A stretch of DNA of 64,000 bases from Pseudomonas lurida (GTDB lineage Bacteria; Pseudomonadota; Gammaproteobacteria; Pseudomonadales; Pseudomonadaceae), in contig NZ_PDJB01000001.1 in assembly GCF_002563895.1 (NCBI RefSeq), positions 4,819,501-4,883,500 of the forward strand. Reading direction: 5' to 3'. Within the stretch, counting starts at the first letter, position 1; every line of letters begins with the position of its first letter. This document shows positions 8,624 through 16,155 of this stretch, one piece after another. The translations under genes were made by a program, and so were the position numbers. Below the pieces are notes generated by a model. It saw nothing but the letters and a program-made list of their open reading frames with translations, searched no databases and was not told where the DNA came from.

Positions 8624-9067
8624 TCACTGACCCAGGGTCAGGACCTTTTGCATCATGGTTTTGGCGGTATTCATCATTTCCGCGTTGGTCTGGAACGAGC
8701 GGCTGGCAGAGATCATGTCAGCCATTTCCTCGACCACGTTGACGTTCGGGTAGTAGACGTAGCCTTTTTCGTTCGCCGCAGGGTGGTTAGGCTCGTAGCG
8801 GGCTTCCAGATTGCTCTGGTCTTCAACCACACCGAGCACCTGCACGCCGGAGCCGGCTGCGCCTTGGTCCTGGAACAGCGAATCGCTGCCGCCGCTCTGG
8901 CCACCCTGGAACATGGTGGCGAACACCGGGTGACGGGCGCGGTAGGTCTGGTCAATGCTCGAAGACACGGTCTCGGCGTTGGCGATGTTACTGGCGACGG
9001 TGTTCAAGCGCGTGGTCTGCGCGCTCATGCCACTGCCGGCAATATTGAAAACACTGGACAGGGACAT
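8624..9067 (-). CDS. flgC: Flagellar proximal rod protein FlgC
   Basis: Rod component that spans the periplasm and transmits torque to the hook. The 147-residue protein begins MSLSSVFNIAGSGMSAQTTRLN, has the rod signature SNIANAETV, and ends with the helical tail EMADMISASRSFQTNAEMMNT. It starts 3 bases after the flgB stop, so the genes are almost certainly co-translated. Length and both signatures fit FlgC. Confidence 0.95.
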   Translation of the reverse strand: MSLSSVFNIAGSGMSAQTTRLNTVASNIANAETVSSSIDQTYRARHPVFATMFQGGQSGGSDSLFQDQGAAGSGVQVLGVVEDQSNLEARYEPNHPAANEKGYVYYPNVNVVEEMADMISASRSFQTNAEMMNTAKTMMQKVLTLGQ

Positions 9068-9070
9068 GGC

Positions 9071-9478
9071 TTACTCTCCACGCAGGGCTGACATCAGCCC
9101 TTTGAATTTGCTGTTAAGCAGGGTGAAGCTGGCTTGAAAGTTCACCGAGTTCTCGGCGTAGGCCGATTGCTCCAGCTGGGCGTCGACAGTGTTCTGGTCG
9201 ATCGACGGCTGCATCGGCGTGCGATACAGCAACGACTCGTCACCACTGCTCAGGCCTTGCGCTTCGATATGACGGCTGTTGGTCATGTTCAAGGCGAAGG
9301 TGCCGTTCTTGGTCTTGTCCTGCTGCGCGGCGAGCACGGCGGAGAAGTCCAGGTCCCGAGCCTTGTAGTTCGGGGTATCGGCGTTGGCAATGTTGTTGGC
9401 CAGGACTTCGGCACGCTGGGCGCGGAAGCCCAGGGCTTGTTCGTGGATACCGAGCGCTTTATCGAAGCTGATGCTCAT
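9071..9478 (-). CDS. flgB: Flagellar proximal rod protein FlgB
   Basis: First gene of the hook-rod operon, coding for a 135-residue rod subunit. It starts MSISFDKALGIHEQALGFRAQ, carries the motif LANNIANADTPNYKARDLDF, and ends with the coiled NFQASFTLLNSKFKGLMSALRG. A sigma-54-type promoter lies about 47 bases upstream of its start, with a cluster of GCGGCAA repeats beyond it. Confidence 0.95.
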   Translation of the reverse strand: MSISFDKALGIHEQALGFRAQRAEVLANNIANADTPNYKARDLDFSAVLAAQQDKTKNGTFALNMTNSRHIEAQGLSSGDESLLYRTPMQPSIDQNTVDAQLEQSAYAENSVNFQASFTLLNSKFKGLMSALRGE

Positions 9479-9524
9479 GGGGGTGACCTTTAAGGGCTGA
9501 CCTGCTTTTCGTTAACTGGGTTAT

Positions 9525-9540
9525 AGCAAGGTACATGCCA
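9525..9540 (-). promoter_or_regulatory. Sigma-54-type promoter of flgBCDE
   Basis: On the minus strand TGGCAT-N5-TTGCT matches the RpoN consensus TGGCAC-N5-TTGCW with one change and correct -24/-12 spacing. It ends 46 bases before the flgB ATG. In Pseudomonas this class of flagellar operon is known to be RpoN-dependent with the activator FleR. Confidence 0.7.
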
Positions 9541-9593
9541 ATCTGGCGGAGGCCCGTATATCAAGGGTTTCGCAGGGAGTTACCGGCGGCAAT

Positions 9594-9673
9594 GCCAGAA
9601 AAGCGGCAAGGGGTTTCCGCGTGGCGCCAGTAAAGCGGCAATGGGGAGTTGCCGCTTTCAGGAGGATTGCCGC
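9594..9673. promoter_or_regulatory. GCGGCAA direct and inverted repeats, possible enhancer sites for flgB
   Basis: Two direct copies of GCCAGWAAAGCGGCAA lie 32 bases apart (9594 and 9626). The second copy's AAAGCGGCAA (9632-9641) is perfectly inverted as TTGCCGCTTT at 9649-9658, and a further TTGCCGC follows at 9667. The cluster lies 55-135 bases upstream of the sigma-54-type promoter, where an enhancer-binding activator such as FleR or FleQ would bind. Confidence 0.45.
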
Positions 9674-9681
9674 AAAACAAA

Positions 9682-9770
9682 TGTGGGAGCGGACTTGCTC
9701 GCGAATACGCTGGATCAGTCAACGTGTCTCAGACTGACAGGAGGCATTCGCGAGCAAGCCCGCTCCCACA
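9682..9770. repeat. REPIN
   Basis: TGTGGGAGCGGACTTGCTCGCGAA is paired with an inverted TTCGCGAGCAAGCCCGCTCCCACA across about 40 bases. It separates cheR from the flgB promoter region. Confidence 0.9.
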
Positions 9771-9788
9771 TTGTTGACCGTGTAGGTT

Positions 9789-10616
9789 TTACTTGGCCTG
9801 GTAGATGATCCCCGGGCTGCACTGCACCATCTGGTAATGGTCCGGCAGGCCGTTCAGCGCTTCGGAAGCACCCAGGAACAGATAGCCACCGCGCTTGAGC
9901 GTGCCGTGGATGCGCAACAGGATGTCTTTCTTCACTTCGGCCGAGAAGTAGATCAGCACGTTGCGGCAGAACACCATGTCGAACTTGCCCAGGCTGGCGT
10001 AGCTGTCGAGCAGGTTGAACGAGCGGAATTCCACGCGGTTCTTGATCGGCGCCTTGACCGCCCAACGCCCCGCCCCTTTCGGGTCGAAGTAGCGTTGCAG
10101 GCGTTCCTGGGACAAACCACGGCCCAGGGCCAGGCTGTCGTACTCGCCGGTCTTGCAGTTGGTCAGCATGGTGCCAGACAGGTCGGTGGCCACGATTTGC
10201 GCCCCAGCCTTCAACTGGCCCATGTTGGTCCGCTCGAACTCATCGATGGACATCGAGATCGAGTACGGCTCCTGCCCCGAAGAGCAGGCGGCCGACCAGA
10301 TGCGCAGGCGCTGGCCCGGGCTGGCCTTGATGGCTTCCGGCAGCACTTTGTTCTTGAGCACTTCAAAGGGGTAGGTGTCGCGAAACCACAGGGTTTCGTT
10401 GGTGGTCATGGCATCGACCACCATCTCCTTGAGCCCGCTGCGCGGCTGTCCCTGCATACGCTGGACCAGCTCGCCCAACGACTTGATGCCCTGCTGCTCC
10501 ATCAGTTTGTTGAGACGGCTGGATACCAGGTACTGCTTGTTTTCACCGAGCAATATGCCACAGGCTTTTTCCAGGAAGACCCGGAACTGTTCGAAATCCA
10601 AATTACCCGTAGACAA
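9789..10616 (-). CDS. cheR: Chemotaxis protein methyltransferase CheR
   Basis: Transfers methyl groups from S-adenosylmethionine to glutamates of chemoreceptors, acting in the cytoplasm at receptor arrays. The 275-residue protein has an N-terminal all-helical domain and the signature TNETLWFRDTYPFEVL. The SAM-binding region holds RIWSAACSSGQEPYSI, VATDLS, and MVFCRNVLIYFS, and the end is GYLFLGASEAL. It follows cheV by 43 bases on the same strand, so the two probably form one unit. In Pseudomonas this cheV-cheR pair commonly sits beside the flg genes. It is a full-length family member with no missing motif. Confidence 0.96.
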   Translation of the reverse strand: MSTGNLDFEQFRVFLEKACGILLGENKQYLVSSRLNKLMEQQGIKSLGELVQRMQGQPRSGLKEMVVDAMTTNETLWFRDTYPFEVLKNKVLPEAIKASPGQRLRIWSAACSSGQEPYSISMSIDEFERTNMGQLKAGAQIVATDLSGTMLTNCKTGEYDSLALGRGLSQERLQRYFDPKGAGRWAVKAPIKNRVEFRSFNLLDSYASLGKFDMVFCRNVLIYFSAEVKKDILLRIHGTLKRGGYLFLGASEALNGLPDHYQMVQCSPGIIYQAK

Positions 10617-10659
10617 TGATACCGCCTCTTAAATCGTGTGACCGCCAGGGGAAATGCCC

Positions 10660-11592
10660 CTAGCCGTGATCTGCTGCCTTGATCCGGTCGACTACCCGGG
10701 ATGCGAGGTCATCAGGACGGAATTTGGCCAGGAAGTCATCGGCACCGACCTTCTTGACCATCGCCTGATTGAATACACCCGACAACGAAGTATGCAGGAT
10801 GATATGCAACTTTTGCATGCGTGGGTCGTTGCGAATCTCGGCCGTGAGGGTGTAGCCATCCATTTCCGGCATCTCGATGTCGGAGATCATCATCAAGAAT
10901 TCTTCTTCCGGCTTCTTGCCCTCGTCCACCAGTTTGCGCAGGTAGTCCAACGCCTGGCGACCATCGTTGAGGGCCACGACTTCCACGCCAACGGTTTGCA
11001 GGCAACGGGTCACCTGCTTACGCGCCACCGAGGAGTCATCGACCGTCAATACCCGCAGGGAAATCGCCTTGTGCGCGGTCTCGGCGTCCACCACACCCAC
11101 GGAAATCGATTCCGAGGTCGGCGCCACTTCGGCGAGGATCTTCTCCACGTCGATGATTTCCACCAACTGGTTATCGACCCGCGTCACTGCCGTGAGGTAG
11201 TGATCGCGACCGGTGCCCTTGGGCGGCGGATGGATCTCTTCCCAGTTCATATTGACGATGCGCTCCACCGAGCGCACCAGGAAACCCTGGGTCTTGGTGT
11301 TGTACTCGGTAATGATGACGAACGGGTTCTCGCGGTCCTGCAAACCCGCCGAACCGGTGGCCAGGGCCAGGTCAAGAATCGGGATCGTCGCGCCACGGAT
11401 GTTGGCTACGCCACACACCACCGGACTGGACTTGGGCATGATCGTCAGCTTGGGGCATTGCAGCACTTCCCGCACCTTGAACACGTTGATGCCATATAGC
11501 TGCTTGCCATCCAGGCGAAAAAGCAACAACTCCAGGCGATTCTGCCCTACCAGCTGTGTGCGCTGGTTTACTGAATCCATTACTCCTGCCAT
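10660..11592 (-). CDS. cheV: Chemotaxis coupling protein CheV (CheW-receiver fusion)
   Basis: Couples chemoreceptors to the CheA kinase and carries its own receiver domain. The 310-residue protein has a CheW-like domain (about 15-165; LELLLFRLDGKQLYGINVFKVREV, GVANIRGATIPILDLA) and a C-terminal receiver (about 180-300) with VLTVDDSSVARKQ, phosphoacceptor Asp in MMISDIEMPEMDGY, and the Lys region GADDFLAKF. The first ATG is favoured because AGGAG lies 7 bases ahead of it; an ATG four codons later has its site too close. It is divergent from flgA. Confidence 0.95.
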   Translation of the reverse strand: MAGVMDSVNQRTQLVGQNRLELLLFRLDGKQLYGINVFKVREVLQCPKLTIMPKSSPVVCGVANIRGATIPILDLALATGSAGLQDRENPFVIITEYNTKTQGFLVRSVERIVNMNWEEIHPPPKGTGRDHYLTAVTRVDNQLVEIIDVEKILAEVAPTSESISVGVVDAETAHKAISLRVLTVDDSSVARKQVTRCLQTVGVEVVALNDGRQALDYLRKLVDEGKKPEEEFLMMISDIEMPEMDGYTLTAEIRNDPRMQKLHIILHTSLSGVFNQAMVKKVGADDFLAKFRPDDLASRVVDRIKAADHG

Positions 11593-11674
11593 GCCCAGAC
11601 TCCTACGCTAAAACCTTTGAGGGTGCGACGCGCACCCAACACTAAACGGCACGAGCTTTGCTATTTATTGATTT

Positions 11675-12439
11675 ATGGATATTAAAACGACAGTTTCCCG
11701 ACGCCTTCACCTGACCCGGTTGTGCAGATTGCTCTGCGCACCGCTGGCGCTGCTTGCCTTCGGCCTGGGCGCCACGGCCCGTGCAGACAACGTCACCTTG
11801 CCTGATCTACTTATCGGCGTCACCCAAGGCTTTCTTGAGTTCACTGTAGAAGATTATCTGGCAACCACCCAGACGCCGGGGCGTTATGAAATCCAGGTCA
11901 ACCAGTTGGACCCGCGCCTGCGCATGCCGATGTGCGACAAGGAATTGACAGCCACCCTGGAAAGCCCCGCCCAGCCCATCGGCCGCGTGACGGTCAAGGT
12001 ACGCTGTGATGGCGCCTCGCCCTGGACGGTGTTCGTGCCGGCCCAGGTCAAGCTGTTCCGCGATGTGGTGGTGGTTGCCCGCCCGCTCAAACGCACCGGC
12101 ATCATCGGTTTCGAAGACGTTGTGCTGCGCGAGCGAGACATCAGCATGATCAGTCAAGGCTACCTGACCTCCCTCGATCAGGCCGTCGGGCAAAAATTGA
12201 CCCGACCAGTGGTCACTGACCAGGTCATCACGCTGATACATCTGGAGCAGGCGGAGGTGATCCGCAAGGGCGATCAGGTGGTCATTTCCGCCAGCAGCGG
12301 TGCGCTGCAGGTCAAAATGCCCGGGGAAGCCTTGTCCAATGGCGGCATGAGCGAACAGATACGGGTAAAGAATCTCAACTCCAACCGGGTGATCAAGGCG
12401 CGGGTCACCGCACCGGGTCAAGTGGAGGTGGCTTTATAG
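11675..12439 (+). CDS. flgA: Flagellar P-ring assembly chaperone FlgA
   Basis: Periplasmic chaperone needed to assemble the FlgI P-ring in the cell wall. The 254-residue protein has an N-terminal signal peptide: a basic start, then LLCAPLALLAFGLGATARA, with likely cleavage after ARA near residue 37. A SAF-like beta-clip domain follows, with PLKRTGIIGFEDVVLRERDIS and VVTDQVITL, and the end IRVKNLNSNRVIKARVTAPGQVEV is diagnostic. No good Shine-Dalgarno sequence lies before the ATG, so the exact start is less certain than the identity. It leads the plus-strand group flgA-flgM-flgN-flgZ. Confidence 0.93.
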   Translation: MDIKTTVSRRLHLTRLCRLLCAPLALLAFGLGATARADNVTLPDLLIGVTQGFLEFTVEDYLATTQTPGRYEIQVNQLDPRLRMPMCDKELTATLESPAQPIGRVTVKVRCDGASPWTVFVPAQVKLFRDVVVVARPLKRTGIIGFEDVVLRERDISMISQGYLTSLDQAVGQKLTRPVVTDQVITLIHLEQAEVIRKGDQVVISASSGALQVKMPGEALSNGGMSEQIRVKNLNSNRVIKARVTAPGQVEVAL

Positions 12440-12516
12440 ACCACTGGTATCAGGCGCCAGCTTTTCCTACACTGTCGGTTGGATGCCGGCCTGTGCAGTT
12501 TATTGTCAATCGAGCC

Positions 12517-12543
12517 TAAAGTTTGTCCGGGTATGGCCGAAAA
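12517..12543 (+). promoter_or_regulatory. Sigma-28 (FliA) promoter of flgM
   Basis: TAAA, exactly 15 bases, then GCCGAAAA: a near-perfect match to the FliA consensus TAAA-N15-GCCGATAA. The predicted transcript start lies about 30 bases before the flgM ATG, with AGAGG at 12566-12570 as ribosome binding site. Confidence 0.8.
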
Positions 12544-12580
12544 CATGGCAAGCGTCCAAATACCCAGAGGTTTTTTTATC

Positions 12581-12904
12581 ATGGTCATCGATTTCAGTCG
12601 TTTGAATAACACCCCGACAACGTCGGCGCCTACGCGTGCTACCGGCACCAAGGACAGCGTAGAAGCCAAGGCCCAGCCACTGCCCGCCAAGGCGGAACAG
12701 GCCAGTGCCAGCCAGAGCGGGGAATCCGTACACCTGAGCAATGAGGCTCAACAGTTGCAGAAGGTCACTGACTCGCTGCGCGATCAACCGGTGGTCAATA
12801 AAGCCCGTGTGGCCGAGTTGAAACAGGCAATCGCCGATGGCAGCTATAAAGTCGACAGCAACCGTGTAGCCAGCAAGCTGCTTAATTTCGAAGCCGAGCG
12901 CTAG
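12581..12904 (+). CDS. flgM: Anti-sigma-28 factor FlgM
   Basis: Binds FliA (sigma-28) and holds late flagellar genes off until the hook is complete, when it is exported through the hook. The 107-residue protein starts [10 protein letters not shown] and is low-complexity, Ala/Gln/Ser-rich in the middle, as expected of a disordered partner. The C-terminal sigma-binding part carries [41 protein letters not shown] 12581 was chosen over in-frame upstream starts because it follows AGAGG and the sigma-28 promoter. Sigma-28 control of its own inhibitor gives the usual feedback loop. Confidence 0.94.
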   Translation: MVIDFSRLNNTPTTSAPTRATGTKDSVEAKAQPLPAKAEQASASQSGESVHLSNEAQQLQKVTDSLRDQPVVNKARVAELKQAIADGSYKVDSNRVASKLLNFEAER

Positions 12905-12952
12905 GCAAAGGCCTGCGCCGGGCTTTTGGACGCTTAAACCCCAAGGCCAGCC

Positions 12953-13423
12953 ATGCATCACGACGAAAATCTGCTTCAACTGATCATCGATGATCTCGCG
13001 CCGACCCAGCAGCTCCTTGAGCTGCTCAGGGAAGAATCCCTGGCCCTCTATGGTCGGGACATGCCTCTGCTGGAAGAAATCCTTGCACGCAAGCAGTCGC
13101 TTATTGTCCTGCTGGAACAGCACGGCAAAAAACGCAGCCAGATCCTCGTGAGCCTGGGCCTGCCCGCCGACCATGATGGGTTGGCACAGCTGGCCAGCCA
13201 TTCCTCGGTCGGCGATCAACTACTGGCCCAGAGCAAAGTACTCAATCAATTGCTCACCCAGTGCCAGGAAGCCAACCTGCTCAACGGTCAGTCGATCCAG
13301 CTTCAGCAAGCTACGACCGCCAACCAGTTGCGTATACTTCACGGCGGAGAGCCTCCAGCGCTTTACAACGCTCAGGGTTCCACCTCGCGCCTGGTCAAGC
13401 CAAGCACCCGCAGCCAGGCCTGA
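12953..13423 (+). CDS. flgN: Flagellar export chaperone FlgN
   Basis: Cytoplasmic chaperone for the hook-filament junction proteins FlgK and FlgL. The 156-residue protein is mainly helical, with LLQLIIDDLAPTQQLLELL and a central stretch of alternating charged and hydrophobic residues suited to a long helical hairpin. It lies 48 bases after flgM and before flgZ, the usual Pseudomonas order. Size and the pattern LLARKQSLIVLLEQHGKKR fit FlgN. The C-terminal third is Gln/Ser-rich and probably disordered. Confidence 0.9.
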   Translation: MHHDENLLQLIIDDLAPTQQLLELLREESLALYGRDMPLLEEILARKQSLIVLLEQHGKKRSQILVSLGLPADHDGLAQLASHSSVGDQLLAQSKVLNQLLTQCQEANLLNGQSIQLQQATTANQLRILHGGEPPALYNAQGSTSRLVKPSTRSQA

Positions 13424-13519
13424 CGCCGGTTTGCAGCGCGACCTATCCAAGGCGCGCCACATACTGGCAGAATGCCTGCTCTTGCGTGTAGTCGTATTTT
13501 GTCTGGAGATGGAAGAACC

Positions 13520-14269
13520 GTGTTCAACGCCCTTAATGCGGAAGATGCCCCGCAGCCACCCAAGGTCCTCACCACCCCTCTGGAAATCGCCAGCACCTTG
13601 CGGATGCTGCAAGAAAGCCATGACCCGCTGATCATCACCTTCCACGAACGCAGCCAGCGCTTCCAGAGCTACCTGGTGGATGTCAACCGGGACGGCGGCA
13701 CACTGGCCCTGGATGAAATGATCCCTCGCGATGGCGAACGCCACCTCGAAAATGGCGAACCTTTCCGCATCGAAGGTTTCCACGACGGTGTGCGCGTTGC
13801 GTGGGAAAGCAACGGCAGCCTGAGCATCAGCGAAAAGGACGGCCACCGCATCTACACCGGCAGCCTGCCCGACGAAGTGGTCTACCACCAGCGTCGCAAC
13901 GCATTCCGCGCTGCGTTGAAGCTGGCGCAGTTGGTCAATATCGAATTGGGTGGCGAGAAGCTCAAGGCCCCGATCAGCGGCAAGCTGCTGGATATTTCCG
14001 CTACCGGCTGCAAATTGCGCTTTGAAGGGGATATTTCCGAGCGCCTGCAACTGGGCCAGGTCTACGACCGCTTTATCGCCGCGCTGCCATTCGGCAGCAT
14101 GACCACCTCGGTCGAACTGCGCTACCTGCACTTCGAAGAGAAGATCAACACCACCTTTGCCGGCGTGCGCTTCCATAACATGAGTGGCCTGGTGCAGCGC
14201 CAGGTCGAACGCTTTGTGTACCAATTGCAGCGCGAAGCGCGACGCTTCGACAAAGACGACGATTTTTAA
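13520..14269 (+). CDS. flgZ: PilZ-domain c-di-GMP receptor FlgZ (YcgR-type)
   Basis: Binds cyclic di-GMP and slows swimming by acting on the flagellar motor. The 249-residue protein has an N-terminal YcgR domain (about 15-110) and a C-terminal PilZ domain whose ligand motifs are visible: RNAFR (RxxxR class) and DISATGCKL (D/NxSxxG class). I chose the GTG at 13520, because a GGAG lies about 11 bases upstream and the protein then begins at the expected residue; the longer open frame upstream looks non-coding. The gene is known as flgZ in P. fluorescens F113, where it lies with flgMN. Confidence 0.92.
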   Translation: MFNALNAEDAPQPPKVLTTPLEIASTLRMLQESHDPLIITFHERSQRFQSYLVDVNRDGGTLALDEMIPRDGERHLENGEPFRIEGFHDGVRVAWESNGSLSISEKDGHRIYTGSLPDEVVYHQRRNAFRAALKLAQLVNIELGGEKLKAPISGKLLDISATGCKLRFEGDISERLQLGQVYDRFIAALPFGSMTTSVELRYLHFEEKINTTFAGVRFHNMSGLVQRQVERFVYQLQREARRFDKDDDF

Positions 14270-14285
14270 ACCTCGAGATCGCGGC

Positions 14286-14326
14286 AAAAAAAACGGGCAG
14301 ATCCTGATGGGATCTGCCCGCTTTTG
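14286..14326. terminator. Bidirectional terminator between flgZ and the MFS gene
   Basis: A perfect 11-bp stem (CGGGCAGATCC/GGATCTGCCCG) with a 5-base loop is flanked by an A-run on the left and CTTTT on the right. It serves both convergent genes. Confidence 0.88.
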
Positions 14327-14329
14327 CAT

Positions 14330-15715
14330 TCAGGGGCGCGCCCTGCTCAAGTCGTGAGGATGCTCGTCCGGCCCCACAGGTTCAGGCGGCCCCTCGAAGG
14401 GCGGCTCCTCCTCGGGCGGGCTCGGATCCGTTTCCGGCTCCGGTTCAGGGACGGCGGTTTGCATTTGTTCCTGCACGACCTGTTCATCCACACGCGGGTC
14501 CAGCGCGGCCACCAGCGGCGAACTGGACATGCTGTCGGGCATCGCAACGTGGTGCAGCGGTGCATCGTCCACCTGATGCAGGTTAGTCACCGCTTTCGGC
14601 CGGATACGCCATACCAGGATCAATGCACACAGGCTGAAGAACGCATACAGCATGTGACTGCCGAACATCTTCATGACCACACCAGCCAGCAAAGGCCCGA
14701 TACTCGCGCCGACACCGTAGGTCACCAGCAGCATGGCCGTGAGTGACACGCGGCGATCACCTTCGACATGGTCGTTGGAGAATGCGACCGCCAGCGGATA
14801 AAGGCAGAACTGCACCAGGGAGCATACGAAGCCCGCCACGAACAGCACCTCCAGCGGCACCTTGCTCAGGATCGCCAACGGCAACGCCGCCACCGCCAGG
14901 CAAAGGGCAAAGCAACGGATCAGCAGCGCGCGATCATAGCGGTCCGACAGCCAGCCCAGCGGCCACTGCACCAACAGGCCAGCGAAGATACAGCTACCCA
15001 TGAACAGACCGACCTGTTCGGTCGTCAGGCCCTGCTGAGAAGCATAGAGCGGCGCCAGGCCGTAGAACGAGCCCACGATCAACCCTGCGCCAAGCACCGT
15101 ACTCAACGACTGCGGCACGCGCTTTATGAAGAAGCGCGGCTCCATCGGCGCCGGGTGCAGGGGCGCCGGGTGAATACGGCGGGTCATGGCCACTGGCACC
15201 AGGCACAGCGCAAAACACAGTGCGACCAACATCAGCAATTCAAGGCCGAGCTGAGGGTGCATGACCAGGATCAGTTGGCCGAGGACCAGGCCCAGGTAAG
15301 AGGCAATCATGTAGCCGCTGAATACCACGCCGCGCTGCTTGGCGTCGGCCTGCTCATTGAGCCAGCTTTCAATGACCATGTACTGGCACATCATCCCCAG
15401 GCCCACGATCACCCGCAGCACGATCCAGGCCGGCAGCCAATCGATCAGACCATGGCCCAGTACGGCCGCACCGACAATGCCGGCGCAAGTGGCATAGGCA
15501 CGGATATGCCCGACCCGAGCGATCAGGCGGTGCCCGATCTTGCCACCCAGCACCAGGCCAAAATAGTTGGCCGCCATCAGCGCACCCACCCACAGGCTGT
15601 CGACATGGTCGGCCGCCAGGCGCAAGGCCAGGTAAGTACTGAGCAGGCCGGAGCCGATCAGCATCATCAAGGAGGCGAAATAAAGGGCTCGAAAAGATTT
15701 CCAGATTTGGCGCAT
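14330..15715 (-). CDS. MFS transporter, YcaD-like
   Basis: A 461-residue inner-membrane transporter with about twelve hydrophobic helices, from LYFASLMMLIGSGLLSTYLAL near the N-terminus to the last helix ending near residue 380. Conserved loop motifs include GGKIGHRLIARVGH after helix 2 and GWLSDRYDRALLIR after helix 8, the two MFS signature loops. The last 80 residues form a Pro/Glu-rich, probably disordered cytoplasmic tail, longer than in E. coli YcaD. The substrate cannot be told from sequence. It is convergent with flgZ and lies next to the left end of the integrated element. Confidence 0.85.
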   Translation of the reverse strand: MRQIWKSFRALYFASLMMLIGSGLLSTYLALRLAADHVDSLWVGALMAANYFGLVLGGKIGHRLIARVGHIRAYATCAGIVGAAVLGHGLIDWLPAWIVLRVIVGLGMMCQYMVIESWLNEQADAKQRGVVFSGYMIASYLGLVLGQLILVMHPQLGLELLMLVALCFALCLVPVAMTRRIHPAPLHPAPMEPRFFIKRVPQSLSTVLGAGLIVGSFYGLAPLYASQQGLTTEQVGLFMGSCIFAGLLVQWPLGWLSDRYDRALLIRCFALCLAVAALPLAILSKVPLEVLFVAGFVCSLVQFCLYPLAVAFSNDHVEGDRRVSLTAMLLVTYGVGASIGPLLAGVVMKMFGSHMLYAFFSLCALILVWRIRPKAVTNLHQVDDAPLHHVAMPDSMSSSPLVAALDPRVDEQVVQEQMQTAVPEPEPETDPSPPEEEPPFEGPPEPVGPDEHPHDLSRARP

Positions 15716-15943
15716 CGGCGTTCCGAGCGGCTCCTTGCAGTGAGAGACAGGGCTATCAGCATGATAGTCCGGGGTAACCGGGTCCGGACAGGCGGCAGGC
15801 TCTGATTCCGGGGATTATTTTGCTTAACAGCTCAGACGCTGCCTGGCCGCTCAGAAGGTACACAACTGGCGATAAATACATCGCGCACCTGCTGTGAACC
15901 CTGAACACCGGCAAGGTTCGACCGGTGTTTGAAGAGCGCGCAC

Positions 15944-15980
15944 AAAAAAGCCCTGCCAGAAGGGTCTGTGCAGGGCTTTG
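15944..15980 (-). terminator. Original terminator of tRNA-Arg(CCT), separated from its gene
   Basis: On the minus strand CAAAGCCCTGC and GCAGGGCTTTTTTG form a strong stem with a T-run, just beyond the tRNA 3' fragment. Before insertion this would have terminated the tRNA gene now found at 31302-31378. Confidence 0.8.
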
Positions 15981-15984
15981 GATC

Positions 15985-16031
15985 TGGTGTCCCAGGGCCG
16001 GTTCGAACGGCCAACCTTCCCCTTAGGAGGG
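15985..16031 (-). repeat. Left attachment repeat (attL), tRNA-Arg 3' fragment
   Basis: These 47 bases equal 31302-31348. On the minus strand they encode the tail of tRNA-Arg(CCT) with the T-arm and CCA; the identity stops at 16032. Confidence 0.93.
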
Positions 16032-16125
16032 TCAATCTAGACCCAACAGGGACAGCCACAAGCCCAGGATTACTGGGCCTTTTAGTCCCATTGAGTCCGT
16101 AAACATCGAGCGGTATAGTGCATTT

Positions 16126-16145
16126 TGCTGCCACCCTGCTGTCAC
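16126..16145. repeat. Left copy of a 20-bp subterminal repeat (integrase arm-type site)
   Basis: This 20-mer, beginning TGCTGCCACC, recurs identically and in the same orientation at 31235-31254 inside the right end. Position close to both att cores suggests arm-type binding sites of the integrase. Confidence 0.6.
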
Positions 16146-16155
16146 GGTCGAACCC

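Larger units (their letters stand above)
15716..16155. other. Intergenic region spanning the left junction of the element
   Basis: No gene is supported here. It holds the MFS upstream region, the old tRNA terminator (15944-15980), the left attachment repeat (15985-16031), a likely integrase arm site (16126-16145) and the upstream region of the integrase. Confidence 0.75.

Noticed and set aside
11593..11674. A sigma-28 promoter for cheV in the cheV-flgA divergent gap
   Set aside because: TAAA and GCCGTTTA are present on the minus strand but 13 bp apart instead of 15.
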